A stretch of DNA of 64,000 nucleotides from Bordetella parapertussis (GTDB lineage Bacteria > Pseudomonadota > Gammaproteobacteria > Burkholderiales > SG8-41): positions 1 through 64,000 of the forward strand of contig CAMDLH010000004.1 in the NCBI GenBank assembly GCA_945901405.1. Direction: 5' to 3'. The position numbers and the translations under genes were made by a program. Positions 1 through 9,641 of this stretch are shown in pieces (position 1 is the first letter of the stretch; each line of letters begins with the position of its first letter). Below the pieces are notes generated by a model. It was not told the DNA's origin. It saw only the letters and a program-made list of their open reading frames with translations, and did no database searches.

Positions 1-56
1 GCCGCTGCGTGGCGGAGCGGACGTTCAGTGGCGCCTTGCGTGATACCATCCGACGC

Positions 57-418
57 GAAGTCAGCCAGACAGCCGCTGCACGTGGATGAAACCGTGTGCA
101 TTCGTGCATACGTGCCACGCGCAGAGGAAAGTCCGGGCTCCACAGAGCAGGGTGGCGGGTAACACCCGTCCGTTATAAGTCGCGGGCGAAAGTTCACGAC
201 GAAGGCGAGGAATAGGGCCACAGAGACGAGTCCTGATACGCAAGTATCAGGGGTGAAACGCGGCAACCTCCACCCGGAGCAACACCAAATAGGCAGGCGC
301 TGACGCTGCTCGCCGAGCTTGCGGGTAGGTGGCTAGAGCCGTGGAGCAATTCACGGCCCAGAGGAATGGCTGTCAGGGGTGCAAACCCCACACAGAACCC
401 GGCTTATCGGCTGACTTC
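57..418 (+). ncRNA. rnpB: RNase P RNA (class A)
   Basis: Catalytic RNA of ribonuclease P, which trims tRNA 5' leaders. The conserved core GAGGAAAGUCCGGGCUCC is at about 123-140, followed by the AGGGUGGCGGGUAACACCCG helix. The second conserved core, CUCCACCCGGAGCAA, is near 269-283, and the 3' signature ACAGAACCCGGCUUAUCGG is at about 392-410. The 5' end (GAAGUCAGCC, 57-66) pairs with the 3' end (GGCUGACUUC, 409-418), closing helix P1 and fixing the borders. No protein gene fits here. Its place before mraZ is common in Betaproteobacteria. I see no convincing promoter in the 56 bases upstream. Confidence 0.96.
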
Positions 419-679
419 AATCCCAATTTGGTGCAGTGAGTAGCGTGCAACTTGCCCGCTTCGCTGGGCCTGGCATATCGCGGTACGTTGCGGTACTGCA
501 ACATTCCCTGAAAGTACCTGTATTCAGTACGTCACGGCACAATCCTAGTACCCCACATTCAGTACGTTTTATATCTATATGTTTTAATTGACTTATTGCT
601 ATACCCATTCTGAGGTGATTTTCGCATTAAGGATTGTACTTAAGTCCTTGTCCTGAAAACAAAAATTCCCTTTTCTTGC
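419..679. other. Intergenic region with clustered GTAC repeats
   Basis: No credible gene lies between rnpB and the mraZ promoter. The first part carries six GTAC tetramers in about 85 bases (483, 493, 514, 527, 548, 562). These include a direct repeat GCGGTAC (480-486 and 490-496) and an 11-base direct repeat ATTCAGTACGT (522-532 and 557-567, 35 bases apart). An AT-rich stretch follows (565-605). The spacing suggests either a protein-binding array or a decayed tandem repeat; the sequence does not say which. Confidence 0.6.
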
Positions 680-731
680 TTGACCCATCCTGCCGATTTC
701 TCTATAGTGGGGAAAAGTGGTAAAAAGTGGG
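680..731 (+). promoter_or_regulatory. mraZ promoter with MraZ operator (three GTGGK repeats)
   Basis: A sigma-70 promoter with -35 TTGACC (680-685), a 17-base spacer and -10 TATAGT (703-708). Three pentamers GTGGG (707-711), GTGGT (717-721) and GTGGG (727-731) recur at exactly 10-base spacing, so they lie on one face of the helix. They overlap the -10 box and the expected start site near 715. In other bacteria MraZ binds such TGGG-N5 direct repeats and represses its own dcw operon. The arrangement therefore predicts autorepression of the whole cluster. Confidence 0.88.
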
Positions 732-798
732 AAAAACCACCGTTTCCGGGCATGTTCGGCGGCGGCGGTCTGTGCCAACAGAAGAAGAAGGGAAATCC

Positions 799-1245
799 GT
801 GTTTCGCGGCATTGCGCAACTCAATCTCGACAGCAAGGGCATGCTCGCCGTTCCGGCGCGCTACCGCGACGTGCTGCTCGAGCGTTGCGCCGGGCATTTG
901 GTGATTACAGCCGACGCCGACCGTTGCCTGCTGGTTTACCCGCTGCCGGAGTGGGAGGTCATCCAGCAAAAACTCGAAGGCTTGTCGAATCTCGATCCGC
1001 GCGTGCGTGAGTTGCAGCGGCGTTTGATCGGCTTCGCGGTCGATACCGAAATGGATAACGCGGGGCGCGTGCTGGTGTCGCCGGCGCTGCGGCAATTCGC
1101 GCAACTTGAAAAAAATGTGGTGCTGGTTGGGCAAGGCCGCAAGTTTGAACTTTGGAACCAGGAAAGCTGGGAACAATTGATCGACAAGGCGGGCGCCTTG
1201 GCGGCGGGCGGGTTACCGCCGGAGCTGGAGGGCTTCTCCTTGTGA
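799..1245 (+). CDS. mraZ: Transcriptional regulator MraZ
   Basis: Regulator at the head of the dcw operon, 148 aa, with two AbrB/SpoVT-like halves that form rings binding direct repeats. The GTG start at 799 is chosen because the translation then begins [14 protein letters not shown], as in the family. A longer reading from 727 would begin within the operator. A purine-rich GAAGAAGAAGGG ribosome site precedes the start. The second DxxxR motif is intact (DNAGR, near residue 76), but the first reads DSKGM, with Met15 where the family has Arg. It overlaps rsmH by GTGA. Confidence 0.93.
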   Translation: MFRGIAQLNLDSKGMLAVPARYRDVLLERCAGHLVITADADRCLLVYPLPEWEVIQQKLEGLSNLDPRVRELQRRLIGFAVDTEMDNAGRVLVSPALRQFAQLEKNVVLVGQGRKFELWNQESWEQLIDKAGALAAGGLPPELEGFSL

Positions 1246-2186
1246 GCGCGGGCTCACACACGGCAGTCCTGTTGCAGGAGGCGGTGGACGAATTAAAGGT
1301 GCGTGCGGACGGATGCTACATCGACTGCACGTTTGGGCGCGGCGGACACAGTGAACTGATACTTGCGCGGCTGGGCGGGCGCGGGCGGCTTGTGGCCATT
1401 GACCGCGATCCACGGGCGGTGAAAGCAGGATTGGAGATTCAAAAACGTGACGAGCGCTTCACTATGGTGCACGGGAGCTTCGGCGAAATTGCAAGCCTTG
1501 CGGCTTGGGTGGAGGTCACGCACGCCGATGGCATCCTGCTCGATCTTGGAGTCTCGTCGCCGCAGCTTGATGAAGCCGCGCGCGGCTTTAGTTTTCGCTT
1601 TGATGCGCCGCTCGACATGCGCATGGATACCACGCAGGGCATGACCGCGGCGCAGTGGCTCGCGCACGCGGACGAATCCGAAATACGGGAGGTTATAAAA
1701 AATCATGGCGAAGAACGGTTTGCTAAACAGATATCAGCAGCGATTGTTGCAGCTCGAGCGAGCGGGCCAATTGATACCACGCGGCAACTTGCCGCGATCG
1801 TGGCAGCGGCCGCTCCCGCGCGCGAGCCACGCCAGGATCCGGCGACGCGCACATTTCAGGCTCTACGGATTCACATCAATCAGGAGCTTGAGGAATTGTC
1901 CCTAGCGCTGCCGCAATGCATGCGATTGCTCAATCCGGGCGCACGCCTGGTGGTAATCAGCTTTCACTCGCTGGAGGATCGTATCGTCAAGCGCTTCATG
2001 CGTGAAGCCTCGCGCGCCGACCATCTGCCGGCGCGCCTGCCGGTAAAGGCGCGCGATCTGCCCGTGGCGCCCCTGCGGCTTGTAGGCCGCGCGCGGCGCC
2101 CCACTGACGCGGAAGTCGCTGCCAACCCGCGCTCGCGCAGCGCTGTGATGCGCGTGGCGGAAAAAGTGCAACGGAGCGCCGCGTGA
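1242..2186 (+). CDS. rsmH: 16S rRNA (cytosine(1402)-N(4))-methyltransferase RsmH
   Basis: SAM-dependent methyltransferase that modifies C1402 of 16S rRNA in the ribosomal P site. The protein is 314 aa, close to the usual 310-315. The SAM-binding loop TFGRGGHS is near residue 35. The family motifs [14 protein letters not shown] (about 102-115) and [13 protein letters not shown] (about 243-255) are clear. The GTG start at 1242 overlaps the mraZ stop (GTGA), indicating translational coupling. Second gene of the dcw operon, as is standard. Confidence 0.95.
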   Translation: MSAGSHTAVLLQEAVDELKVRADGCYIDCTFGRGGHSELILARLGGRGRLVAIDRDPRAVKAGLEIQKRDERFTMVHGSFGEIASLAAWVEVTHADGILLDLGVSSPQLDEAARGFSFRFDAPLDMRMDTTQGMTAAQWLAHADESEIREVIKNHGEERFAKQISAAIVAARASGPIDTTRQLAAIVAAAAPAREPRQDPATRTFQALRIHINQELEELSLALPQCMRLLNPGARLVVISFHSLEDRIVKRFMREASRADHLPARLPVKARDLPVAPLRLVGRARRPTDAEVAANPRSRSAVMRVAEKVQRSAA

Positions 2187-2500
2187 TCACGCGTCTGAAT
2201 CTCATCCTGATTGGCGTGCTCATCGCTTGCGCGCTGGCGGTGGTGACCTCGCAGCACAAGGCGCGCAAGCTCTACGTTGAATTGCAGACCGAGCAGGAGC
2301 GCGAGAAAAAATTTGAAGTCGAGTGGGGCCAGTTGCAGCTAGAGCAGAGCACGTGGGCGATGCATTCGCGCATCGAGACCATCGCCACCAGGCAATTGCG
2401 CATGCAGGCGCCGCTTGCGGCGCGCACTCAGGTGGTTCCCGCGGACGGCACGCCGTTCGTTGCGCCCGCCGCGCCCTTCGCCATGGAGAAAAAGAAGTGA
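2183..2500 (+). CDS. ftsL: Cell division protein FtsL
   Basis: Small bitopic divisome protein, 105 aa, that forms the FtsQ-FtsL-FtsB complex activating septal peptidoglycan synthesis. A short cytoplasmic start is followed by one membrane helix (about residues 4-22) and then a charged, coiled-coil-like periplasmic stretch ([19 protein letters not shown]). FtsL is poorly conserved in sequence. Identity rests on size, topology and position between rsmH and ftsI. The GTG start overlaps the rsmH stop. Confidence 0.88.
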   Translation: MITRLNLILIGVLIACALAVVTSQHKARKLYVELQTEQEREKKFEVEWGQLQLEQSTWAMHSRIETIATRQLRMQAPLAARTQVVPADGTPFVAPAAPFAMEKKK

Positions 2501-4227
2501 ACGCCGCCGCGCGCACACCCGCCCCGCGTCTGCCGGCATGGCGCGCGCGGTTTTTGTTCGCGGTCATTTTGCTGTGGTTCGCGGCGCTCGGCGCGCGCGC
2601 GTTCTACCTGCAAGGCATAAACACTGGATTCTTGCAGGCCAAGGGCGAATCACGTTATTCGCGCGTGATCGAATTGCCCGCCACGCGTGGCATGATCGTT
2701 GACCGGCACAATGCGCCGCTGGCGATTTCAACGCCGGTGGAGTCGGTTGCCGCCAGCCCCGCCGATCTTGAGGCGACGCCGGAGCAGATAAAAAAACTCT
2801 CGCGCCTGCTCAACGTGGGCGCCGCCGAACTCGAAACGAAACTCGCCGACCGCGAGCGGGAGTTCGTGTTTCTCAAGCGCCAATTGCCGCCCGAACAGGC
2901 GGCGAAAATCGTCGAACTCGGCATTCCCGGTTTGTTCCTGCAACGCGAGTACCGCCGCTACTACCCGGCGGGCGAGGTGATGGCGCATCTCATTGGTTTC
3001 ACCGATGTGGATGACAAGGGGCAGGAGGCGCTGGAACTCGCGCTCGAGGATACGCTTGCGGGCAAGGCCGGCAGCCGCCGCGTGATCAAGGATCGCAAGG
3101 GCCGCATCGTTGAGGATATAGAGAGCATACGCACGCCGCAAAACGGCGCGCGGCTGACACTCTCCATCGACTCGAAGCTGCAACACCTCGCGTTTCGCGA
3201 GTTGAAGGAAGCCGTCGCCGAACATCGCGCGAAAGCGGGCGGCATCGTGATACTCGACATCGCCACCGGCGAGGTGCTGGCGATGGCAAACATGCCGGCC
3301 TACAACCCGAACAATCGCGGCAAGCTCGACGCCTCGCGCACGCGCAACCGCGCGGTCACCGATCTTTTCGAGCCAGGTTCGACGTTAAAACCATTCACCG
3401 CCGCGGCGGCCATCGAGGCGGGCATAGTGACGTCTGAATCGGTGATTCAAACCGCGCCCGGCAAGCTGACCATCGGTAAGGCGACCATCAGCGACGTGCA
3501 TCCGTCGGGCGCGCTGACCGTGGCGCAGGTGATACAAAAATCCTCCAACGTGGGCGCGGCGAAAATGGCGCTGTCGCTGCCTTCCGAAAAATTGTGGCAG
3601 CTTTTTAATCGTGTTGGCTTTGGCACGGTGCCGCAATCGGGCTTTCCGGGCGAAGTCGCTGGACGCCTGCGCGCGCACGGCAGCTGGAAGCCTATCGAAC
3701 AGGCCACCATGTCGTATGGCCATGGCATCTCGGTGTCGCTGTTGCAACTGGCGCGCGCCTACATGATTTTCGCCACCGACGGCGAGATGCGCCCGCCGAC
3801 GCTGATCAAGCGCACCGTGCCGGCGGTATCGACGCGGGTGATCGCGCCGGAAACCGCGCGCGCCGTGCGCAAGATGCTGGAGATGGCGGTGCAGAGCGGC
3901 GGCACCGCGCCGCGCGCGCAAGTCGCGGGCTACCGCGTGGCGGGAAAGACCGGCACCGCGCACAAGCTCGAAGGCCGCGGCTACGCGGCGCGCAAGTACA
4001 TCTCGTCTTTTGTCGGATTCGCTCCCGCATCCAATCCGCGCATCATTGTCGCGGTGATGATCGACGAGCCATCGGCGGGCCAGCACTACGGTGGCGCGGT
4101 GGCCGCGCCCGTGTTCAGCAAGGTCACCGGCGGCGCGCTGCGTTTGCTTGCCGTGCCGCCCGATGCGCCGATGGAAAGCGTGACGTTGCCGCCGCCGGCG
4201 GAGTTGGAGATCAAGGAAGAAGTTTGA
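2497..4227 (+). CDS. ftsI: Septal peptidoglycan transpeptidase FtsI (PBP3)
   Basis: Class B penicillin-binding protein, 576 aa, that cross-links septal murein with FtsW. It has one N-terminal membrane anchor (about residues 17-37), a dimerisation domain beginning near RGMIVDRHNAPLA, and a C-terminal transpeptidase domain. The catalytic triad motifs are visible: S295-T-L-K298, S349-S-N351 and K484-T-G486. The GTG start at 2497 overlaps the ftsL stop. An upstream in-frame start at 2323 is ignored because it would lie deep inside ftsL. Confidence 0.95.
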   Translation: MNAAARTPAPRLPAWRARFLFAVILLWFAALGARAFYLQGINTGFLQAKGESRYSRVIELPATRGMIVDRHNAPLAISTPVESVAASPADLEATPEQIKKLSRLLNVGAAELETKLADREREFVFLKRQLPPEQAAKIVELGIPGLFLQREYRRYYPAGEVMAHLIGFTDVDDKGQEALELALEDTLAGKAGSRRVIKDRKGRIVEDIESIRTPQNGARLTLSIDSKLQHLAFRELKEAVAEHRAKAGGIVILDIATGEVLAMANMPAYNPNNRGKLDASRTRNRAVTDLFEPGSTLKPFTAAAAIEAGIVTSESVIQTAPGKLTIGKATISDVHPSGALTVAQVIQKSSNVGAAKMALSLPSEKLWQLFNRVGFGTVPQSGFPGEVAGRLRAHGSWKPIEQATMSYGHGISVSLLQLARAYMIFATDGEMRPPTLIKRTVPAVSTRVIAPETARAVRKMLEMAVQSGGTAPRAQVAGYRVAGKTGTAHKLEGRGYAARKYISSFVGFAPASNPRIIVAVMIDEPSAGQHYGGAVAAPVFSKVTGGALRLLAVPPDAPMESVTLPPPAELEIKEEV

Positions 4228-5771
4228 AGGGCAGGACTGAGGATTCTGGATTGAGGATTGAGCATCAAGCGAGTGTTGCCGGAGGTATCGATTGGACCAC
4301 CATCGATGCGCTGGGCATCCGTCGCCTGACGAATGACAGCCGCGCGGTGCGCGCGGGCGACACTTTCGTTGCGTATCCCGGCGAGACACGCGACGGGCGC
4401 GATTTTATTGCGCAAGCCGTGTGCAATGGCGCTGCTTCTGTATTGATAGAAGTTATTGATTTTAAAGGGAAATTTAACTCTCGGGCAAAATGCCTGGCGA
4501 TTCCCAATCTGCGGCTGCGCATCGGCGAAATCGCCAGTCACGTTTACGGCCGGCCCAGTTCGCGGCTGTGGATGGTGGGCGTCACCGGTACCAACGGCAA
4601 GACCTCTTGCAGCCTGTGGATCGCGCGCGCGCTTGCCGATGCGGGGCGCAAATGCGCCGTGGCGGGCACACTCGGCAATGGATTTCCGGAAGCGCTCATT
4701 GCGGGCGCGAACACCACGCCGGATGCGGCATGGCTGCACGGACAGTTACGCGATTGGGCGCGAGCAGGCGCGCGCGCGGTAAGCATGGAAGTGTCCTCGC
4801 ACGGACTCATGCAGGGGCGCGTGGCGGGCGTTGAATTTGATGTCGCGGTGTTCACCAATCTCACGCGCGATCATCTTGATTACCACGGCACCATGCGCAA
4901 CTACCGCGACGCAAAGGCGAAACTCTTTCGCTGGGACTCGCTCAAATACGCGGTGCTCAATCTCGACGATGCGTTTGGCGCACAACTGGCGGCGCACGGA
5001 TATCCGCCGCGCGTGGATGTGATCGGTTATGGATTCGGCGTGGCGCGCGGAACAAAAGTCGCGCGCGTGCAGGGCAGCAATCTCGCGGTGAGCGCACAGG
5101 GCGTGTCGTTTGACGTAAGCACGCCGTGGGGCCGCGCGCACGTGCAAAGCAGTCTGCTCGGGCGCTTTAACGCATCGAACCTTCTGGCCACGTTGTCGGC
5201 GATGCTAGCCAGCAATATTGAATTGCCGCATGCGGTTCGGTTGTTGCAGAACGTGCAACCCGCGCCAGGCCGCGCCGAGCGCTACGGCGGTGGCGCGCAG
5301 CCGCTGGTGGTGGTCGATTACGCGCACACGCCCGACGCGCTGGAAAAAATCCTGCTCACCATGCGTGAAACCATGGCGCCATCCACGCGCAAGAAACCAG
5401 TTCGCGCACGCCATCTGTATTGCGTGTTCGGCTGCGGCGGCGACCGGGATCGCGGCAAGCGCGCACTGATGGGGCGTATCGCCTCGCGCTGCGCTGATCG
5501 CGTGGTGGTCACCAGCGACAATCCGCGCAACGAAGATCCGCTTGAAATCATCGCCGACATCCTCGCCGGAGCCACCGGTGAATTCCTGGTGATCGCCGAT
5601 CGCGCGCGCGCGGTGCGCGAAACCATCGCCATGGCGCGTAGCGGTGACGTGGTGGTCATCGCCGGCAAGGGCCACGAGCCGTATCAGGAAATTCGCGGTG
5701 TGCGCCGCCGCTACAGCGACGCCGACGCCGTGCGCGCGGCGCTGGCGGCACGCGGAGGGCGCGCGGCATGA
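4224..5771 (+). CDS. murE: UDP-MurNAc-L-Ala-D-Glu:meso-diaminopimelate ligase MurE
   Basis: Cytoplasmic ligase adding meso-diaminopimelate to the murein precursor, 515 aa. The ATP loop TGTNGKTS has Lys126. The substrate-specifying motif D432-N-P-R435 indicates diaminopimelate rather than lysine. The TTG start at 4224 overlaps the ftsI stop (TTGA) after AAGGAAG; a later in-frame TTG at 4251 is possible. The first 12 or so codons lie in a GGATTGAG-type repeat. Residues about 73-82 (IEVIDFKGKF) are encoded by an AT-rich patch related to the interspersed repeat described below. Confidence 0.94.
   Translation: MKGRTEDSGLRIEHQASVAGGIDWTTIDALGIRRLTNDSRAVRAGDTFVAYPGETRDGRDFIAQAVCNGAASVLIEVIDFKGKFNSRAKCLAIPNLRLRIGEIASHVYGRPSSRLWMVGVTGTNGKTSCSLWIARALADAGRKCAVAGTLGNGFPEALIAGANTTPDAAWLHGQLRDWARAGARAVSMEVSSHGLMQGRVAGVEFDVAVFTNLTRDHLDYHGTMRNYRDAKAKLFRWDSLKYAVLNLDDAFGAQLAAHGYPPRVDVIGYGFGVARGTKVARVQGSNLAVSAQGVSFDVSTPWGRAHVQSSLLGRFNASNLLATLSAMLASNIELPHAVRLLQNVQPAPGRAERYGGGAQPLVVVDYAHTPDALEKILLTMRETMAPSTRKKPVRARHLYCVFGCGGDRDRGKRALMGRIASRCADRVVVTSDNPRNEDPLEIIADILAGATGEFLVIADRARAVRETIAMARSGDVVVIAGKGHEPYQEIRGVRRRYSDADAVRAALAARGGRAA
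4229..4262 (+). repeat. Degenerate GGATT(C/G) tandem repeat at the murE start
   Basis: Short imperfect direct repeats at the ftsI-murE junction: GAGGATTCT, GGATTGAG, GGATTGAG in succession. They form the first dozen codons of murE and look like a low-complexity insertion rather than conserved MurE sequence. Confidence 0.5.
4440..4466 (-). repeat. AT-rich interspersed repeat, divergent copy in murE
   Basis: Read on the minus strand the patch contains AAAATCAATAACTTC, resembling the core of the repeat family (AATAAAATCAATTACTTA at 18.5 kb). It is embedded in frame in murE and codes for IEVIDFK on the + strand. It is clearly more AT-rich than its surroundings. The match is partial, so family membership is tentative. 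Confidence 0.35.
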
Positions 5772-7180
5772 TGCAACTCTCGCAAGCCGCCGTGACCCTG
5801 CGCGTCGCGCACCGCGGTGAGAACGTCACCTTTGAATGCGTCGGCACCGACAGCCGCGCCGCGCGCGCGGGTGAGCTTTTCGTCGCATTGCGCGGCGAGC
5901 GCTTCGACGGACATCGGTTTCTGGCGCAGGCGCAAGCGGCAGGCGCGGTAGCCGCCATGGTCGATGAAGCGGGCGCCGCGTCGGCGCCTGCCGGATTGCC
6001 GCTGCTGGTGGTGTACAACACGCTTTCCGCACTCGGCCAGCTTGCCTCCGCATGGCGCGGGCAGTTCAGCATGCCGCTGGTGGCGCTGACCGGCAGCAGC
6101 GGCAAGACCACGGTCAAAGAAATGCTCGCCGCCATTTTGCGCGAGGCGTGCGCCGATGCCGGCGCCGTGCTCGCCACGCGCGGCAATCTGAATAACGACA
6201 TTGGCGTGCCGCTGACGCTGTTGGAGTTGCGCGCGCATCATCGTTACGCGGTGATCGAGATGGGCATGAATCATTCCGGTGAAATTCGGCAACTGACCAA
6301 GCTCGCGCGCCCTGATGTGGCGCTCATCGTCAATGCCGGGCGCGCGCATATTGAGTTTCTCGGTTCGGAAGAAGCGATCGCGCGCGCCAAGGGTGAAATT
6401 TTCGAGGGGCTGTCCGCGGCGGGAACCGCGGTGATCAATGCCGACGATCAGTACGCGCCGCTTTGGCGCGAGCTTGCCGGCGTATACCGCCGCGTAGAGT
6501 TTGGATTGGATACGCAAGCCCAGGTGAACGCGCGCTTCAAGCTGCGCGCGCTCGAAAGCGAAATCGAGGTGAAAACGCCGCATGGCAAGGCCGCCACGAC
6601 GATCAACGTACCGGGGCGGCACAATGTGATGAACGCGCTGGCGGCGAGCGCCGCGGCGTTCGCGCTGGAGATGCCGCCGCACGTGATCGCGGGCGGGCTG
6701 GCGCGTTACGGCGGCATCGAGGGGCGCCTGCAGCGCGGCGCCGGCCCTGCGGGCGCGACGCTGATCGACGATACCTATAACGCGAATCCGGAATCCATGC
6801 GTGCGGCGATCGAGGTGCTGGCGAGCGTTACGGGACGCAAGTTCCTGGCGCTTGGCGACATGGGCGAACTCGGCGCGCGCGCGGCGCAATATCACACCGA
6901 GATCGGCGAACGCGCGCGCGAGGCCGGGATCGAGCGGCTCTACGCGTTGGGAGAAAACTCCGCGCACGCGGTTGCCGCGTTCGGTGCCGGCGCGCGCCAC
7001 TATCCACGCATTGAGGACATGCTCGCCGATATCGAAACCGCGCTTGGCCCCGATGTAACGCTGCTGGTGAAAGGCTCGCGCTTCATGCGGATGGAGCGCG
7101 TCATCAAGGCGTTTGCGCGGAATACACAAGACGCGAAGAATACGAATAATACGAATAGGGAGCGGGTGGCATGCTCCTAG
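5768..7180 (+). CDS. murF: UDP-MurNAc-tripeptide:D-Ala-D-Ala ligase MurF
   Basis: Last cytoplasmic Mur ligase, adding D-Ala-D-Ala, 470 aa. The ATP loop [11 protein letters not shown] contains Lys113. Other Mur-ligase signatures are [13 protein letters not shown] (about 139-151), [10 protein letters not shown] (about 164-173) and [12 protein letters not shown] (about 333-344). ATG 5768 overlaps the murE stop (ATGA). The C-terminal tail, about 18 residues rich in Asn and Thr ([19 protein letters not shown]), is encoded by a short AT-rich tandem repeat and looks like a recent extension. Confidence 0.95.
   Translation: MMQLSQAAVTLRVAHRGENVTFECVGTDSRAARAGELFVALRGERFDGHRFLAQAQAAGAVAAMVDEAGAASAPAGLPLLVVYNTLSALGQLASAWRGQFSMPLVALTGSSGKTTVKEMLAAILREACADAGAVLATRGNLNNDIGVPLTLLELRAHHRYAVIEMGMNHSGEIRQLTKLARPDVALIVNAGRAHIEFLGSEEAIARAKGEIFEGLSAAGTAVINADDQYAPLWRELAGVYRRVEFGLDTQAQVNARFKLRALESEIEVKTPHGKAATTINVPGRHNVMNALAASAAAFALEMPPHVIAGGLARYGGIEGRLQRGAGPAGATLIDDTYNANPESMRAAIEVLASVTGRKFLALGDMGELGARAAQYHTEIGERAREAGIERLYALGENSAHAVAAFGAGARHYPRIEDMLADIETALGPDVTLLVKGSRFMRMERVIKAFARNTQDAKNTNNTNRERVACS
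7139..7156 (+). repeat. Tandem 9-base repeat at the murF 3' end
   Basis: Two direct 9-base units AATACGAAT lie side by side, preceded by a similar GAATACACAAGACGCG. They encode the Asn/Thr-rich C-terminal tail of MurF, just before the mraY start at 7171. Confidence 0.6.
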
Positions 7181-8256
7181 AACTTGCGCAATGGCTGGCG
7201 AAAGACTTCCGCGTGTTCAACGTGTTCAATTACATCACGCTGCGCGCGGTGCTGGCGGCGCTGACCGCGCTGGTAATTTCGTTTCTCGTCGGCCCGGCGA
7301 TGATACGCAAGCTGACCGCATACAAGATCGGCCAGTCGGTGCGCGACGACGGGCCGCAGACACATCTGTTGAAGGCGGGCACGCCGACCATGGGTGGCGC
7401 GCTGATCCTGGTGTCGATCGCGGTCACCACGCTGTTGTGGGCGGATCTCGAAAACCGCTTCGTGTGGGTGGTGCTGCTGGTGACGCTGGGTTTCGGCGTG
7501 ATTGGCTGGGTCGACGATTACCGCAAGGTGGTCGAGCGCAACCCCAAGGGGCTGTCCGCGCGCACCAAATTTTTCTGGCAATCGGTGATCGGGCTGGGCG
7601 CGGCGTACTACATCGCGTATTCCACGCATCTGCCGGCGCAAACGCAATTCATCGTGCCGTTTTTCAAGGAGGTCGCTTATCCGCTGGGCACGGTGGGTTT
7701 CATCGCCATGACCTACTGCGTGATCGTCGGCACCAGCAACGCGGTGAATCTGACCGACGGCTTGGACGGCCTCGCGATCATGCCCACGGTGATGATCGGC
7801 AGCGCGCTCGGTGTCTTCGCGTATGTCGCGGGCAACGCGGTGTTTGCCAAGTATCTGGTGTTTCCATTCATACCGGGGGCGGGCGAACTGACGGTGATCT
7901 GCGCCGCGATCGCCGGCGCGGGCCTCGCGTTCCTGTGGTTCAACGCCTATCCAGCGGAAGTTTTCATGGGTGACGTGGGCGCGCTGGCGTTGGGCGCCGC
8001 GCTCGGCACCATTGCCGTCATCGTGCGCCAGGAAATCGTGCTGTTCATCATGGGCGGCGTGTTCGTGGTGGAGACGCTGTCGGTGATCTTGCAGGTGGCG
8101 TCGTTCAAGCTGACGGGCAAGCGCATTTTCAGAATGGCGCCGCTGCATCACCACTTTGAATTGAAGGGTTGGAAAGAGAACCAGGTGGTTGTCCGCTTTT
8201 GGATCATCACCATGATGTTGATACTGGTGGGTTTGTCCACGCTGAAGCTGCGTTGA
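7171..8256 (+). CDS. mraY: Phospho-MurNAc-pentapeptide transferase MraY
   Basis: Integral membrane enzyme making lipid I from UDP-MurNAc-pentapeptide and undecaprenyl phosphate, 361 aa, matching the usual 360. It has about ten hydrophobic segments. The catalytic aspartates D115-D116 are in GWVDDYRK. The [10 protein letters not shown] motif is near 191-200, and the histidine-rich [13 protein letters not shown] loop is near residue 325. It overlaps the murF 3' end by ten bases and murD by one. Confidence 0.97.
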   Translation: MLLELAQWLAKDFRVFNVFNYITLRAVLAALTALVISFLVGPAMIRKLTAYKIGQSVRDDGPQTHLLKAGTPTMGGALILVSIAVTTLLWADLENRFVWVVLLVTLGFGVIGWVDDYRKVVERNPKGLSARTKFFWQSVIGLGAAYYIAYSTHLPAQTQFIVPFFKEVAYPLGTVGFIAMTYCVIVGTSNAVNLTDGLDGLAIMPTVMIGSALGVFAYVAGNAVFAKYLVFPFIPGAGELTVICAAIAGAGLAFLWFNAYPAEVFMGDVGALALGAALGTIAVIVRQEIVLFIMGGVFVVETLSVILQVASFKLTGKRIFRMAPLHHHFELKGWKENQVVVRFWIITMMLILVGLSTLKLR

Positions 8257-9641
8257 TGTTTGACTTGAAGGATAGGAAGGTACTGGTGCTCGGATTGGGT
8301 GACACAGGTTTGTCGATGACGCGCTGGCTCGCACGGCACGGCGCGCGCGTGTCCGTCGCCGACAGCCGCGCGGCGCCGCCGAACGTGGAAACGCTTGCGC
8401 GCGAGTTGCCTCAAGTGAGCGTCACGCCCGGCGCGTTTCGTCACGAGAGTTTTACCGGCATCGACCTGATCGCCATCAGCCCCGGCGTGGATCGGCGCGA
8501 GTCGCAAGTGGCTCGGGCGATCAAACACGGCGTGCCCATTGCCGGCGATGTCGAATTGTTCGCGCAGGGCATGCGTGCCGCGGGTGCGGCGCCCAAGGTG
8601 ATAGCGATCACCGGTTCAAACGGCAAAAGCACCGTCACCGAAATGGCGGGGGCGATGTGCCGCGCGGCCCAATTGAATACGCTGGTGGCGGGCAATATCG
8701 GTTTGCCAGTGCTCGATGCGTTGAGTGACATCGAGGCCGGCAAACCCGCGCCCGACGCGGTGGTGCTGGAATTGTCGAGCTTTCAGTTGGAGAGCACGAA
8801 CACGCTTGATGCCGATGCGGCGGCGATGCTCAATCTTAGCGAGGATCATCTGGATCGCTACGACAGCATGCGCGATTACGCGGCGGCCAAGGCGCGTGTG
8901 TTCGCGGGCGGCGGCATGCAGGTGCTCAACCGCGATGATGCGGGCAGTCTCGGCATGGCGCGCGCGGGGCGCGTGGTTGAGACATTCGGATTGAACGCGC
9001 CGAAAAATAATTCCGAGTGGGGCCTTAACGAATATCACGGCAGGCAAATGCTGGCGCGCGGTGAAACGCGCTTGATGGCGGTTGATGAATTGCCGGTCGC
9101 GGGCTTGCACAACGCCGCGAATGCAATGGCTGCCGCCGCGTTGTGCCGTGCGATATCGATTAGTGATGCATCGATTACGCAAGCGTTGCGTGCCTTCAAG
9201 GGCCTGCCACATCGCGCAGAAAACATCAATAAAATCAATAATATACAGTTTTACGACGATTCCAAGGGCACCAACGTCGGCGCCACCGTGGCGGCGTTGA
9301 CTGGCATGCCGCAACGCGTCGTGCTGATCGCGGGCGGCGATGGCAAGGGTCAGGATTTTTCACCGCTGACGGTGGCGGTTGCGGCGCGCGCGCGTGCCGT
9401 GGTGCTGATCGGACGTGACGCACCGCTGATTGCGCAAGTGTTGAAAAAAACCGGCGTGCCGCTGCTCAACGCGGACAGCATGGACGAGGCCGTGCGCATC
9501 GCGTATCGCGCGGCGCAAGCGGGTGACGCAGTGCTGTTGTCGCCGGCGTGTGCCAGCTACGACATGTTCAAAAGCTACGTGCATCGCGCGCAGGTGTTCG
9601 TCGAGTGCGTGCGCAAACTGCGCGAGGCGGAGGGTGCATGA
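8256..9641 (+). CDS. murD: UDP-MurNAc-L-alanine:D-glutamate ligase MurD
   Basis: Mur ligase adding D-glutamate, 461 aa. It has an N-terminal UDP-binding fold ([12 protein letters not shown]), ATP loop ITGSNGKST with Lys124, and [13 protein letters not shown] in the C-terminal part. ATG 8256 shares its A with the mraY stop (TGATG). A longer reading from 8169 would lie inside mraY. Residues about 322-330 (ENINKINNI), just before FYDDSKGT, are encoded by an AT-rich copy of the interspersed repeat; other MurD proteins have ordinary sequence there. Confidence 0.95.
   Translation: MFDLKDRKVLVLGLGDTGLSMTRWLARHGARVSVADSRAAPPNVETLARELPQVSVTPGAFRHESFTGIDLIAISPGVDRRESQVARAIKHGVPIAGDVELFAQGMRAAGAAPKVIAITGSNGKSTVTEMAGAMCRAAQLNTLVAGNIGLPVLDALSDIEAGKPAPDAVVLELSSFQLESTNTLDADAAAMLNLSEDHLDRYDSMRDYAAAKARVFAGGGMQVLNRDDAGSLGMARAGRVVETFGLNAPKNNSEWGLNEYHGRQMLARGETRLMAVDELPVAGLHNAANAMAAAALCRAISISDASITQALRAFKGLPHRAENINKINNIQFYDDSKGTNVGATVAALTGMPQRVVLIAGGDGKGQDFSPLTVAVAARARAVVLIGRDAPLIAQVLKKTGVPLLNADSMDEAVRIAYRAAQAGDAVLLSPACASYDMFKSYVHRAQVFVECVRKLREAEGA
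9221..9246 (+). repeat. AT-rich interspersed repeat copy inside murD
   Basis: AAACATCAATAAAATCAATA at 9221-9240 is nearly identical to the reverse complement of the copy upstream of lpxC (ATATCAATAAAATCAATTAC). It is in frame within murD and adds Asn, Ile and Lys codons in a GC-rich gene. Confidence 0.6.

Noticed and set aside
727-798. N-terminal extension of MraZ from ATG 727
   Set aside because: It would start inside the operator, only about 12 bases after the expected transcript start, and adds 24 residues absent from the family.
5711-7129. Long minus-strand open frame (472 aa) opposite murF
   Set aside because: It mirrors murF almost exactly and has shadow-frame composition.
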